NCBI GenBank assembly: GCA_026936325.1
Contig: JAPTHN010000004.1
Span: forward strand, 49,131,289 to 49,195,288
Direction: 5' to 3'
DNA: 64,000 nt
Source of the DNA: Platynereis dumerilii
Taxonomy: Eukaryota > Annelida > Polychaeta > Phyllodocida > Nereididae
Part shown: in pieces, positions 44,845 through 59,374 of the stretch
Numbering within the stretch: position 1 is the stretch's first letter
Layout of the letters: each line of letters starts with the position of its first letter
The notes under the pieces: generated by a model
The model's input: only the letters and a program-made list of their open reading frames with translations
What the model was told of the DNA's origin: nothing
Database searches by the model: none
Made by a program: the position numbers and the translations under genes

Positions 44845-47800
44845 ATGGAGTTCAGGATCATTCTGGCCCTCTACTATGTGCTGTTGTTCTATCGTAAGTA
44901 TCTAACATTGTGTGAAAGCTGGGAGAAATTAATTTCAAGCCATCAAAATGTATGATCAATCAGGGTTCAACAACATCATGTTTACATTCTGATTTTGTGT
45001 ATTCTTGTATAGCTAGTCATATATATGGTTATAAATTTACATTTTCTTGTCGATTCTAGACTACCATACCTTGGTAATAGTAACCTAGCAATTAAACTAT
45101 TGGCCTAATTTAATTAATTGGTTTTAGTGTTACTGTAACAGACTTTGCACTATTTCACTGATTTGGACATATTGGATAGGGGTTTGTTTCCATCACCAGT
45201 GTCTCCGAAAGGACTCAGAATCTCCAATATATATATTTGGATGTTTCCCAACTAAAGTGAACAGTTAAACAAAAAGTTTACAGTCTTTGTGAGTCTTCCA
45301 TGTCCGGACCGTTGGCCTGTCCTCGCCATTTCAAATGTTAACAAAATTTAAGACGTCCTCTTCCTTCTTGCCGTTTTGCCTCTAAATAGCCCACATCGGA
45401 ACGCCGGTGCTGATGGGGCGTAAAACACTAACTCGCTCCTTCTTGCCGTTTAGCTGGGTCCAGGGTTCGAATCCAGCTCTTGCTTGGTCACCTGGGCCGA
45501 TGTTGGGTGGCTGTTTCAATCATCCTTCGCCTCATTGCCGTGTCCTCCTCCTGTCCTAATTAGCCAAGTGCATATATACAGGACGTAAAGCCCAAATTAT
45601 CCATCCATCCATTTAGCCCCTCCCAATATTGGCTTCTGTATCTCTCAGAGCCTCATCTAAATCAATGCAAATGAGACTTCACTTACTGACGAAGCTATTA
45701 CTACCCCTGTGGTCCTTCCCACGACCGTGTGCTGCCAATAGCTGGGTCACAGGTTCGAATCCAGCTCTTGCCGGATCACCTGGGTCTATGTTGAACAGCT
45801 GTTTCAATCGTCCTTCAATTAGATTACCAAATGCATTTATAAACAGCTGATAAATACAGAACATAAAGCCCCAATCATCCTTCAATCTCACAACCGTGTT
45901 TATACAAAGCTTCGATCATGAGTGTAACTGGGTCATGCAAAGTATCTGTTGAAATATCTGAATTTTATGTATATTTATAAATGTTATAGGCCTATATGGA
46001 GCATTTCCTTGTTCTACATCATGTATCTGAATTTGGGACCAAAAACCACACCAATTAAATTGGATGACAGTTGTTTGATCAATTTCGGATCAAAGAATGA
46101 ATGGATGACTGTATAGGCCTACATTTTTATTGAAGGGCCTGCCAACCGTTTCCATATTTTTTTATATCAGTGTTTGTGGCATAATAATGATGCTCCATTT
46201 GCAGAACTTCCAAGCTTATGGGCATACATGTATTGCTGTAACATGTGGCTAGTAGAACTTGCTTAGTGCTCAGTGACTTATTGGAAGTCCCTCGACCAGC
46301 ATATTATAATTGAAGCTTGATATATTATTTGCAGTCATTCAGTTCTTTGCAGTCAGTTTAAATATCCCAATGTTGCTGAGCCAAAATTATTATCTCCTTC
46401 TCAGATTTGGGAATAATGAAAGTTCTGCATCTTTATAAATTCTGTTCTTGTAATAGGCTGAGGCAAGTAGATAAAATGCCGTGAAATTTGGAAACAAGGA
46501 GTACCTTAGTGCAGACTCACAGCCTTTCATCACATCATTATGTCTGCCTCTGGCAGTTGCTCATGTAGTGAGCTGAAGTAATATAACTTATTATTTAGGA
46601 CTGTTTCAATCATCCTTGGCCTCATTGCCGAGTCGTCCTCCTGTCCTAATTAGCTTGCCAAGTGCATAATACAGGACGTAAAGCCTCAATCATCCATCTA
46701 TCCAATAGTCCGTATATACATGATATATATGAAATTATTTAGAAATCAATTGATCATTCGTGAATAGCATTTAAATCCATGTTTACCATGTTTAATTGAG
46801 TGATAAGAATCAATTGATACTTATCGTGCAACCAACAATGATATCTGATACTGGTAGTTTGTAATTATCACAGAAATCGTGCTAGGAACTCCTTGGATAA
46901 CATTTTTATAAATTTTATTATTATCTATCTGTCCGGTTTATATAAGGGCCAAAGCGTGACAATATGACGTTTCTCACATCTGAAGCAATGTTCAGCCTAG
47001 ACAAAATGGGGCTTAAGCTGAACGACTATGATGTTCGATGTTGTCACTTATCAAAAGGGTACGTTGAAACGTAGAAAGTGCCAGAAAAAAAAAATTTAAC
47101 AAAATCTGGAGAGTGGAATTCTGTAAATGAATGGGAGGAGCTCTCAGACTGGACGAGTCAGCACAGCCTCAACACACAAGTTTCATCAACGTCGTCATGA
47201 GACTCCTGATATGTTAAACACTGCACACATGCACTTGCGGTCTTTTTGAAAGAAGCAAGGGTCAGTAAAATTGTCAGTGAAAGAATACTGTAAGGTGCAG
47301 GTGGCTGGCAAACGCCTCAAATAAAATATGTGTGCCACAGGAACATAGCTATGCCTTGGGTTTTATCTTTAAGTTGAAAATTATTGTGACGGCAAACATA
47401 TGAGGTGGATGGAACAAGTTGCGTAATCATGAATGAATTATATGAAAATTCATGTAGTTGGAGAGATTTGTATTGGTTAGAAAACTGGGTGATCCTCTAG
47501 GTGGAGTTCAGGAGATCTCAGATTAATAATAAACGATAATGGTATTTCTTTAGTGAGACGACTATCAGAATAAGTAACTTTCGTTAAGGAATTCTCTAAG
47601 AAATTGCCCTTCATCTGAGACATTTTCAGTTTTGAAAGTTATAAGTTAGATGCGAAATTAGCACTGCCACCTTGTGCATGTTGTGTGTTGCTGTCAAAAC
47701 CAGCACTAATGGTTGTTGCTTCCTTTTTTTTTCAGAAGAAGCTGAATCATCTGTGACTGTTGAGAAAGGAGGAAGAGCCATTTTGGAATGTCCTGGTTTT

Positions 47801-50800
47801 GTGCCTAATCCTGAAAATGAAAAGTATGCTGTATTCATCTGGTTCAAGGCAAAGATGGCTGATGCTCCTCACACTGACAACAGAGTAGCAGTGTTTGACA
47901 AATCTCGCGGTGCTTCAAGTGTGCTGGGTGACTTGAAAGGAAGGGTTGCTATTGATGTAGATTCTGGTGCTTTAGAAATCACTGAAACTAAAATCACAGA
48001 TGACCATTACTACTCATGCAACTTTCGAGATACAGCCAGTGGAACAATTACAATGGAAACTGAACTTACTGTGACAGGTTAGTACTACACAATGTCATTC
48101 AAAATTAGGCGAAAACTACACCGTACGTCTCTGCTGCTGAGTGGAAATGATGACGTACTTTGAAAATGTGTTTTGTTTCGGTGTTTTTTTTGCATGTTTG
48201 TGTATCTGCATTGTTCTATGGCCGCCTCAATACAACATGCATAATAATGATTATAATACGAACGTACATATGTTTTATCATTTTGTCATAGTAATTTTGT
48301 TCATGAACAAATCCATATTGATCATGTTGATATTGGGAGTTAATAATATTAGCATATGATTGACATGATGATAATTGACCAGGATGTTATGACCACAGCA
48401 TAGGTAATCAGGAAATAATTTTACTGTCATGTAAAGGTATGTTTGAAAGTTAAAAAATTAGTGGTAAACATCATACATCATACAATGTTGTGTACTGTTT
48501 TGCATTTAACTGGCTAATTAATAAGTTTGAAATGGCAAAGTTAATAGACTCATTGACATATGGTTGACTTGTGGTCAACTAAACTTGCTAAAGCTGAATA
48601 TAACTGAATTAAAGCAAATTTCAGTTCGACCTTCACTGAAGGACCTGAAGATTTTTGGCAATAAGCCTTAGCTGCTTATAGCTGTCTTGTGTACATGTCA
48701 AGCTTTAGCATTTTCCGAAATGGAACCTAATCTTCACAATTAATTGTTTTGTATTAACATAAAAAGTTCTAAATTTCTACAATTAATGGTCACATTTGAC
48801 ATTTTCAGTAACTCCTTCGCCACAGAACCTCAAAATATCTGGTGATGGCCAAGTGAAAGAGGGTGAATCTGTCACTTATACTTGCCAAGCTTCAGAAGTG
48901 AAACCGCCTCCGAGACAAATGTACTTCAAGTTCATGGATAATGATACTCCATTGACAATAGGCACAAAAGAAAATGATACAAATGCTGATGGATTGACAT
49001 GGGCTGTGACTGTTGAATACACACTGATTGCCAATCGGACCTACCAAGGCAAGAAGCTGCAATGTGTGTTTGTCACTTCAACTGGTGAAAATATCACATC
49101 CTCTGAAGAGAGCGAGATACAAGTCTTATGTAAGTATACCTCAACCAATCAGTCAGTCAATCAATGAACCAATAAAAAAAAGAGATTTTCCACGTAGACA
49201 TTTGAAAAATAATGATTATTAATTAAAAGTTTAAAACTTATTGATTGTGTTTATGCTTCAAATGTTTTCCTTTACACATTGTTTCACTGTACACTGTACT
49301 GTGCTGTGCTGTGTGATTAGTGTTGATGAAGATGTAAGCCTACTGCTTGAGACGTTAGATAAAAGCTCTTAATACTGATAATTATTCTTTTGAATCTATC
49401 AACCGAAATCAAGTTTCTAAAATTAATTTCTTTCATGAGTTTTCATTGGCATCAATGTAAGTGATGGAGCAGATGGGGTAAATGCTCCTTCAAAGCATAA
49501 TTTTTTTATGTATGAAAAAATGTTGGAGTTTCCCATTCTGTTTCCAAGAAGGCTTTGACCTGATCATCCCCACCACTTTAAAATTAAACTGAGGCCCCTA
49601 CTTTCCATCTGATTTTATTTCATTAATCAGTGGGTAGGGCTCTGAGTGTCCCAACTGTTGGATGTATGGTGTACCGGGGTTGATTCCAGTTTGTTCCAGC
49701 TTGGTCTGGTTCACCTGGACCTGTAGGGCTGCGATTTTGATCGCCCTTCACTCATTGCTGTGTCCTCCTGTCTACCAAATGCATAAATACAGAACATCAA
49801 GCCCCAATTATTCATCCATCCATTCATCATTACTGAAATGAATGCATTTGTTCTTTTTATGGCAGATAAACCTATGGGAACTCCATCTGTACAAGCCAAT
49901 AGAGAATCCGCCCAAGTCAACTCAACAATAACATTGACTTGTGACACAGAATTAGTTGATGGAAGCATCACATATTATAAATGGCAGTATGCCAATGGGA
50001 CTGTAATAAAAAATACTACAGAGAGTACCTTGGAGTACAAAACTGCATCAGTTGGGAAAATCAGCATCATTTGCATATCCGGAAATAGTTTTGGTGCTAC
50101 AAATAAATCAAAGCCTCTGCAAGTTGTAGTGCTGAATATTGGTAAGTAAACATAATATTTTGTTCTTATAAAGTATAAAATCATTATTGAATTATTTAGT
50201 TGAGGCAATTGTAGTGCTCAAGCAGTGTTGTAAAGGCTTCCATGAGCAGGAGTGCCAGAACAGGAGTTCGGATTATTTTCAGGAGTCAGGAGTCACCAAT
50301 TTAATTTTTGAGTCCGACTCCACCTGAAAATCATGGTTCGACTCCACCCAAAAACCTCCAACTCCTGACTCTCACTCCAAAGCCCTGTGCCAGAAGGAAA
50401 CAAAGGCGGCTGGGGCGGTCAGACAAGAAAGGGCAAACCAATTTGTGGGACTAATTTTCAATGAAGCAGTTTTACAGTATCAATAATTATATTGAATATA
50501 TACACTTACACATTTTTGCCTGAATTAATACCAAGGAATGTTTTTTCTTTGAGATCAAAAGGTTACGTACACCTGCCCCCTCCCCCCCTCCAATGGCCAA
50601 GGGCCGGAGGGACAATTAATTCCCCCCCCCGCTTCCTGTTGTTCCACCACCGTTGTCCTTCGGCACCTTTGAATTTACTAGTGTCAAGGAAAGACAATAC
50701 TATTTTAGGCTTGGGCCTGTGCTCTATCTAATTGAAGGGAATCATGTTGCAAATTAGTAATTTACGATATAACTGTTGCTGTTTAATTGATATATTTTCA

Positions 50801-53800
50801 TAAAAATTCATTTTGTGTAATAATTGTTATTGCATCTCTTGCAGCTAGTACTCCAGATTTAGTTCTTATCATTGGTTGCTGTATTGGTGGTATCCTTCTG
50901 GTGATATTTTTGTTCATCGGACTGGTATGCTATCGCAGGCATAAGAAACTGAATGACGACAGTAAGTTGACGTTTGTATTTTTATATCAATTTCACACTT
51001 TAATAATGCTCATAATTAAGATAATTAAGATGCAGATGAATGATGTGGAAGTCGTTGATCTGATGTATGCAGTTTAGTTGAGAGTAATTAGATGGTTTGG
51101 TGGAGTATGTATTCATGTGTTCATGGGTAAGGAGGGCTAGAAACAATGTGAAAATCCACACAATTTCATAAACATGATAAAGTACGAGTGATGAATTCTT
51201 TAAAAAAATTTTTGGATCAGGTGATCTATACTGATCAGCTGATAGAAAGTAAATAATAAAAATAAATTTTCCTGTGCGTAGTCGTGAATCAAGTGACTAC
51301 TTCCCAGTAAAAAACTTTAACCTTTCTACAAAATTTCCTGTCAGATTAAGTAATTTTCAAAAATGATGAATTCTTTAAAAATTTTTTGGATCAGGTGATC
51401 TATACTGATCAGCTGATAGAAAGTCATATCAATTAATAGGTAGTTGAATAATAGACACGATAGACAGACGAATGGATAGAAGAATAGCTAGACATATGAA
51501 TGGATAAAAACATAAGGCTACTTTTTCAAGCTTTAATTATTCCCTTCTTAACTCTTTAATTGGGTTGTTAACGGAGTGCAAGCATGTGCGGTCTCTCATA
51601 CATCTCAGCTATCAGCTGGTCAGCCAGTCAGAATCAAGAATGAATGATTGAAGATGATGTCCCGTACCTGGCATGTCGCTCCGTTTTGCAATCCATGGAT
51701 TCTTGTTTTTTTGGGGGGGGGGCTGGGGATGTGGGCCTACGTGGCAGTATTTGTTTCATTTCTTGATTTAGATAAACATACTAGAGGAAAATGTGTCTGG
51801 ATTAAAAGCATCACATAACAGTCGAAATAATGTAGTCATATGTTAAATTATTTATTTCCTCAAAAATGTATAACAATTATATAATAATTTAATTTGTCCA
51901 AAAACATTTGATTGACATCCGATAAGCTTAATTAACAGGAACAGATAGTCATGATGGTAAATTGATATTAATAAGCTTGTGTGTTAATAATTTTCAGGTC
52001 TGGAGCCGGATATACAGTAAGTTTTCAGATATTTTTTCTCAATTTCATCCGCTTTATTTATTATTAATTTATTTTAAACCTATACATGTATTTTATTTTT
52101 ACCAAATTTTAGTCATATTTATTTTTAAAATGATTTTTTCAGTCAAGATGGGTAACTAAAGGTTTTCTACTAATAAGATATTACTAACTGTATATCTTGT
52201 ATTGTTATTCCGAGTGCTTAGCTTTTCAGAAAACTTAAAATAATATCAGTGAAGGGAATGATATTCTGAGGGTGACAACAAAACTAAAATTATTAATTTT
52301 AAATTGTTATATTCTTCATCATTATTCCATTTTTTCCCTGTTAAAAGATTAGCTCATTTTCAAGTTGGCATTAACATTTTTGATTGTCAGGTTTTGATTT
52401 AATTTTTGTCTGCAGAGGTTAGATCTCTCGTTTATGCTGTGTCAACAGTGCGTCTGTCGCCTCCTTACTGCATTTTCTGTCTGGCCTATTTAGTGTGATC
52501 AGTGTGAAAATACAGAATGTAAAGCCCTATGGCCAACCTGCTTGTATAACATACAGTTCTTCTAGAAGTTTTACATCTTTGTCGTAGAAAGCTGCAACAA
52601 TTTTTGGCAAATAGATGTCTAAAACGACACAATACTGGAAAGTAGAAAATGGTGACAGAGTGGCTCTGTGTCAAATTTAATTGTACTGGATAAATTAATG
52701 TGTCAATCTAGTTATTGGAATTTTTGTTTCTCTTAAAATTTTAAGTTGAGGGTTGGGCCCTTCGTTGTTTTGAATGCTAAGCACTCGGACTAACAGTCTT
52801 AAGAAAATAATAAGGTTCACCAAAATAAGAATATTTCACCGGTCTTTTGATGTCTTTATCCGTGTATACATGTTTGTTATGTGAATGTTAATGATATCTG
52901 ATTTCAATATATTAAATTATTTATCAGATATTGATGATGATATATTGTTAAACATTTCCTCGTTTTCTGATATCTGGATATCCTGAAGATTCTTTAATCT
53001 AATTTTCTGGACTATACTTTTTCTGCACACACAACTGGAAAAACTGACAAAGCATGTTAGAAATTTAACATCTCTCGTTTCTTTTTATATACTCAAGATT
53101 TTATGTATACTGCTTTGCTCTGTTAAATATGAATTAAAATTATTTTGCTGAACACCTTAAAATAATATTGGTATGCCTTGATATGGGGCTTGTCTACCGC
53201 TTCCATTATTTTTCTTGGAAATACTAAAGAATGACTGCTAAGCCAGCAGGTGGGGGGAGTGAAGGTCTACTACTAATACCAAAAAAGAAACTTTTTTTCT
53301 AAATAAAATTGATTACTTCATTTTTAATTTTTAATTCTAAAATGCTACCTATAATTTGATGGTTTTTTAGGATGATAGGAAATTTCAGTTTGTGTACGAT
53401 TTGACTGTTTGTGTAGGATTTGACTCTTTCTATAGACAAGTATGTTCGCATATTTGTTTATATAGTTACAAACTTGAGTCTGAAATGTAGTGGAATATTA
53501 CAACAACTAAGCTTAGTAATAGGATAATATATTTTGGAAAGTATTACTATTTCCTCTGTGTTAGATGACTAAGGTCCACTACATTTGTATGTTAAATGTT
53601 GTGAACTGTTAGCCCATATGCTTGGTCATTTGTGTATGTGGTCACAATGACACACATACATATGTAGATAATTAGAGGAGTTATGGGGGGGGGGTACAGT
53701 TAAACCTTATAATCAAGACCATTAGCTATAATAAGTGTCTACTAGTAACTACACAATACAGTAGGGAACTGGGGTGTTAAGTTGGTAGTGCACTGGGCTG

Positions 53801-56800
53801 AATTCACTGGGTCCCTGGTTTGGTTCCTGGTCTGGCTGCGTAAACTGGGCAACGTGGACATATATGTTTGACAGCAGTGTCATTCATCCTTTGCCTCATT
53901 GCTGTGTCCTCATTCAATCCTAATTAGCTGCCAGAGACTCAGAGTGCATGGATACAAGATATGAAGCACGCTATCTATCATATGAACCAGTTGATATTCC
54001 ATCCTATTAGTGTCACCCAGAGAATCTACCCTAGACGAATCCTTCCATGGCCGCATATTTTCATAAATTTGCGTCACGAGCGTCATAGCCAATCAGCGCC
54101 CAGGATTCTTCTCCACTTCAAAAGTTTACTGGCAATTTGCAAAGGAACTATGAATTTCTCAGGGACGTACTGCCTATCATTTTAAAGGTCTCAGAGAGAT
54201 CTATCTATTGCAGTTGGAATCATATATGTACGACTGATAGAAAGGTGTGAATAGACGTAATCGTCCTCATTTGCATAACATGCTTCAAACCATGTTCATT
54301 GGTCACCCTTGGGGGTGTGTCTGACTTAATCACTGAAGGCTCTGCTGAAGTGATTTGTGTTTGTATTTTGGCCTTTGATGCTTGGCTTTGATGGGTAAAA
54401 CCAGAATTCATTAAAAAAGAATCTGATAAAAATATTTTTATCTTAATTATTAGCCTGTCGTTATATTCTTATATGTTGAAGTACAAATCTAAAAAAACAT
54501 GGTCTTTATGTCCAACCGCTTGGTCTCCCAGAGCAAAAAGGAGCACATTTGAAGCACTGGAATTATTTTAATTACTCAAATGTACTCCGATTGAACTGCT
54601 AAAATTCATATATATGCTCATTGCAAGAGAGCATACTTGGAGCTGCATATAGCGTGAATAGGGAGTATAAAAGAATTGTAATTTAAATAAATTGAGCGCT
54701 TCAACTGTGCTCCACTTGGCCTGCAGGGTTATTTTTTTTTCCATGGTGTGCATCAATGCACTTCAGCACAGATTCTCTGGGTGCATCAAAATTGAGATGA
54801 CAGTATTTAATCAAGACTGACAGTTAACATTCTATAAATTAGGGTGGTCTTAATCATATTGTCACTGTGTCCACAATATTAGGTTTAACTGTATTGCATG
54901 CATGACCTATCTACATTATTATTATGGTCAAACAAATAATTACATAAGGTTCCTTTATAATATTATGTACATAGAATACTATTTGATACTACATGTTTAG
55001 GAATATATAGTAGGCCTACTCTATACAATATTTTGGAAGTGGCTAATATACATTGTAATAGCAATATGTAGTAATGTGTTAAATTATTTCATCAATCTGA
55101 CATATTCCGAGAATATGTGTCAACTGACAAATTGTCAAAGAATCTGGTTGATCTGATATGTTACAAACAATGGCAAATGTTGATTAAACTTTACTTTGTT
55201 TATTCAACGTCAATCTTTCCAAACACAATGAAAGTTACAGATGAATATGGGAAATATAGGAAAATTCACGATTCTTAGATCATGTTAATGTCACAGAAGT
55301 TATGATGAGGTGTGAACGAATGAAGTATCAAAATTTGTATACTGTAGAAGTTGTTGTCCTATATTTTTTTTGGTGTCAGATTTCTATAAATTTGTAAACT
55401 TTAATAATCAAAATTGAATGTTTTTGCTAATTTCTGTTTAAATATTTTAGTAATCTTGAAGGTTTATGCCAATTTTCTATTTAAACGTTTTATTAATCTC
55501 CTATGTTTTTGCAAATTTCAGAGTCAACGTAGTCTACAACACTGTTGGCGAACAAGGTGAGAATTAATTGCAAAGTGATACTAAGTCTTGATTGACATAA
55601 TTGTGGTAGTAAAGCCACACATAATTGATTCTTAGCTTCACTGACCCTTTGACACAATAGATTTCCTGCCGATGGAAAAAAAAAAAATTTTTTTTGACAT
55701 TATAAAAATTTTTTTTTTTACCTTTTTATTTTTTTTGTCCTACCGACCGACCCTAGAAAAAGTGCCTTGAGAGGATCCGAGAAGCTAAAGATCAATTATG
55801 TGTGGCCTAAATAGTTAGCGCCTCTTCCAGCTAGTAAGCCACTTGTACCTTTCTTGTGTGATGGGTTATTTATTAACGAGTCCGTTTTCAGGTTATTCTT
55901 GGCTTCAATTTCAGATTATCCTGATCTTTATGAAGGTATTAGGCTTTCAGACTTTCTGGTGACTTGTCCGTTAATTGTAAAAAAGTCCTTTCCCGAAAAG
56001 TACTTTAAGATTTAGGACGCTGTTTCCTTAAGGTGACTCAACCGTGGTACAGTGCACATACTTCTGAGCAGCCTGGTTGCCTAGCAACATAGCGTCACCA
56101 CTGCTGCAGGCCCTGAAAAAGTTGTGACGTTACCATTTTCTGCTCTCTTTTTTTAACAGCATGGCAGCCAGTAATTTGCTGTTTAAATGAGATCTAATGC
56201 AGATAGAAGCATAATTATTTTTTTATTGAATGCAGTAACACCTATTCTATGCTAATTCAAAGTTTCAGCTTCTCGTCTTTATCAAAAGAATTTTCTCAAC
56301 TAATTTCAGTCAACTGTGTCTAAAATTGTCTTTATTTCTTTAAATTGACATTGGCATAGTCATGGTACTGCAGTTAAAAAACGACTCGGTGAAATTCTTT
56401 TATTTTTGGACATTTGTTTGACAATAACCTGTTTATGATATATGCAAATTTTAAAAAAAATCTGTATGATCGTTTTCCTAAAATTTGATTACTGCCAAAA
56501 TTGATGCATGCAAAATCTGCAATTAATTAGTGTGTTTGTGCCCTTTGAGCTCTTACATAAAAAAGTATTTTAACCTTTTTCTTCAAATTTGTGGCAAATG
56601 TATTGGTTTACATCCATGGGAAGACATTTCTGACATTTTTGTGTGACAAATGCATGTAATGCTTTATTCTGTGGTACATAACAAAATACTCAATTTATAA
56701 CTTTTAAGCAGTCAACAGGCCAAATATGCTGTTACCATGGCAACCAAACGAGTCGGTGAAATTTTTTTATTTTTCATTTTTGGAATGTATTGGTCCCATA

Positions 56801-59332
56801 GACTACCTGTGCAAAATTTTAGAAAAATCTGTATGATCAAACTACCACGCTTGAGTCACCTTAAAATTCCTTATGCACTACCAAACGCTTTAATATTTGA
56901 GAAGACATTTTCCCCAAAAGCTGTTTCAGAGTTAGGGAGTCATTTCCAAACTTCAGCTGTTTTAGATTAAGAAAGCCATTTCCTCAAAAGTCCACTTTAT
57001 ATTAAGTAAGCTGTTTTGTGGATTTTGGAATGCTTTTCCGAAAACCTTTGAAGAGTCAGGAAGCTGCTATATTTTCAGAACATATAAATGTATTATGTTA
57101 AGATTTAAGAAGCTTTTTCCCCCAAAAACAACTCAAAATTTATGAAGTCAATTCCCTTAAAGATTAAGGAAACCCTTGCCGAAAGCCTAATTTAATTCCT
57201 TTAAGAATTGGGAACACTCAAGTAGCCTTAAAAGATTTGAGAATCCCTTTGCTGCCTTTCACGGTTCATGGTTCATTCACAAACATTGCTTTTCGTTTTA
57301 GATTGTACATGTACTTGCTTTTGGTTTGGAGCTAAGCTCCGCTGCCATTACACATTGTTGTGTTGTATTGTTGAGCATTCAGATTGATTTTGATATTTTC
57401 ATGGACCTGGCAGCCCCCAGACCAGTGGTAGTGTGCTTGGCTTCCAACCTCTAGATGTGGGTTTAATTTTGGCCTGGGTAACCCATGTTTGGGTTCTTCA
57501 TCATATGCCACAAGTTACCTTGCTTTAATATGTGGTACCTGTCCTGCTGTCTGTCTTGTATAGCCTTGCTGGTGCAAATATTCGGGATGTACCGTAGAAT
57601 GGGGTAAAGTTGGCAATCCGGGGGAAAGTTGGCCGGCTATTTTAACCCACTTAAAAGAAGAAATGCCTACTTTTCTCACTGACTCTGGTTTCTTTGGCAA
57701 ATTTGCCACCCGTGTCAGTGAGGAAAGTTGGTATTTCTGCCATTAAGTGGGTTAAAATAGCCGTCCAACTTTCCCCCGGATTGCCAACTTTACCCCGTAT
57801 TACAGTAAAGTCTTTGGGGTGACTTCTTGATAATGTCCATTCTACTTAGAGAGGTCTCCCTATAATAGTGAGATATTACTGGTATAGAAATATTTTAACA
57901 AAACGACCCAAATCAATGTTACTGAGTAACAATATCAATAGCTGTTGTGTGAGCAAATGTCACTCAAACCATTACTTTTGTTTTTCTTCAATAGCAACCT
58001 ATACTGCGCCAGCGCCAAAGAAGAGAACGAAGAAAGGAATAACAAATGGTAAGCACCTAAAGAATAAAATACTTTTACATTTTGTTTAAAAATGGTTTAA
58101 AATATATATTGATGCAATTAAATTTAATAGGAAAGACCAAACATTTTAAAAATATTTTCTCTTTTGTTTTTTATAGGTGTGCAGATGGAAGGACCGTGAG
58201 TTGAGAAATTTTGTTCCTAAGAATTTTGTGGAAAAATATTTTATGTTTAAATTAAAGTTTGTTGTACAAATTCGTAGCAGAAAAATTGCATTTTTAGTTC
58301 AGGATAAATTTTGAAAAAGAAGTGAATATTTTTTTGTTTTTCAAGGTGCAATTCATATACTTGTTATTTCTTTGGCAATCAATTGGTAGATAAAATTATT
58401 TCACTTGTGACTTTCAAAACATCTCCGGGTATTCTTTGTATACCTCTTTATACCTCCTGAGATAACAGTTAATAACTATAATCTTTTATTTATTAATTGC
58501 AGGGTGGGCCCTGGAGGCGAAGCAAGTAAGTATTTTGTTCTTTATTTGGAAATGCAAGTAGTTACAACTCCCCAATTAAGAAACTTGATAAGTGGCTTCT
58601 CTCAAATGAACGTTTGGCCCAGACGAAAATGAACTAATTGATGTAATGAAATAAGCATGGATAAATCAGTAATACAAAATTTAAAAGCAATTGTGTATTT
58701 CTTTTCAATTATCATTTGCATTTTGGAATCGTTCCAATCACTTATTAGTTAAAATGCATTAATCATATATATCATAATATTTTTCTTATTTTCAGTCTAC
58801 GCTCAACCTGACAAAAGTAGAGCTCCAAAGAAAAAACCTCAAGAAAACGGTAAATCCTCAATTGTACTCTGCATTTACAGAACTGATTTTAATATTTCTT
58901 TGAATGAAATACTGTGGCTTCCTAGCCGTAACTTTACTTACAAAATTTATGCTTCTTAATTCATATAATGTACGTTATGTGATACATGCACAGTTGCATG
59001 TAATTATCTAAGTAAAAGTACTGTCAGATTTTTTTTCTGAACCCCTTTAGATATGTTTTCTTAGTTTGTAATGGTAAAACAAGTACATTTTTAGCCTAAA
59101 TTGGTTAACGTAAAATTTGGTCAAGTATACAAGCATTTCCAGCAATTGATAATGAAAAAATTTTTTTTTTAAGAAAGTTTTATTTTTACTTTGCAGGAGA
59201 ATATGGCAATTTGGAATTAGGAGAGGGCAAGGTAGGTCGATCCAGTGTTGAACATTTCGTTGAAATATCTATCTGTCTATCTATCTATCTTATCTTATCT
59301 ATCTTTTCTATCTATCTATCTTTTCTATCTTT

Positions 59333-59374
<42 letters not shown>

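Noticed and set aside
45464-45762. GGTTCGAATCC boxes as tRNA genes
   Set aside because: No cloverleaf stems or acceptor pairing around them; the body and tail match other SINE copies.
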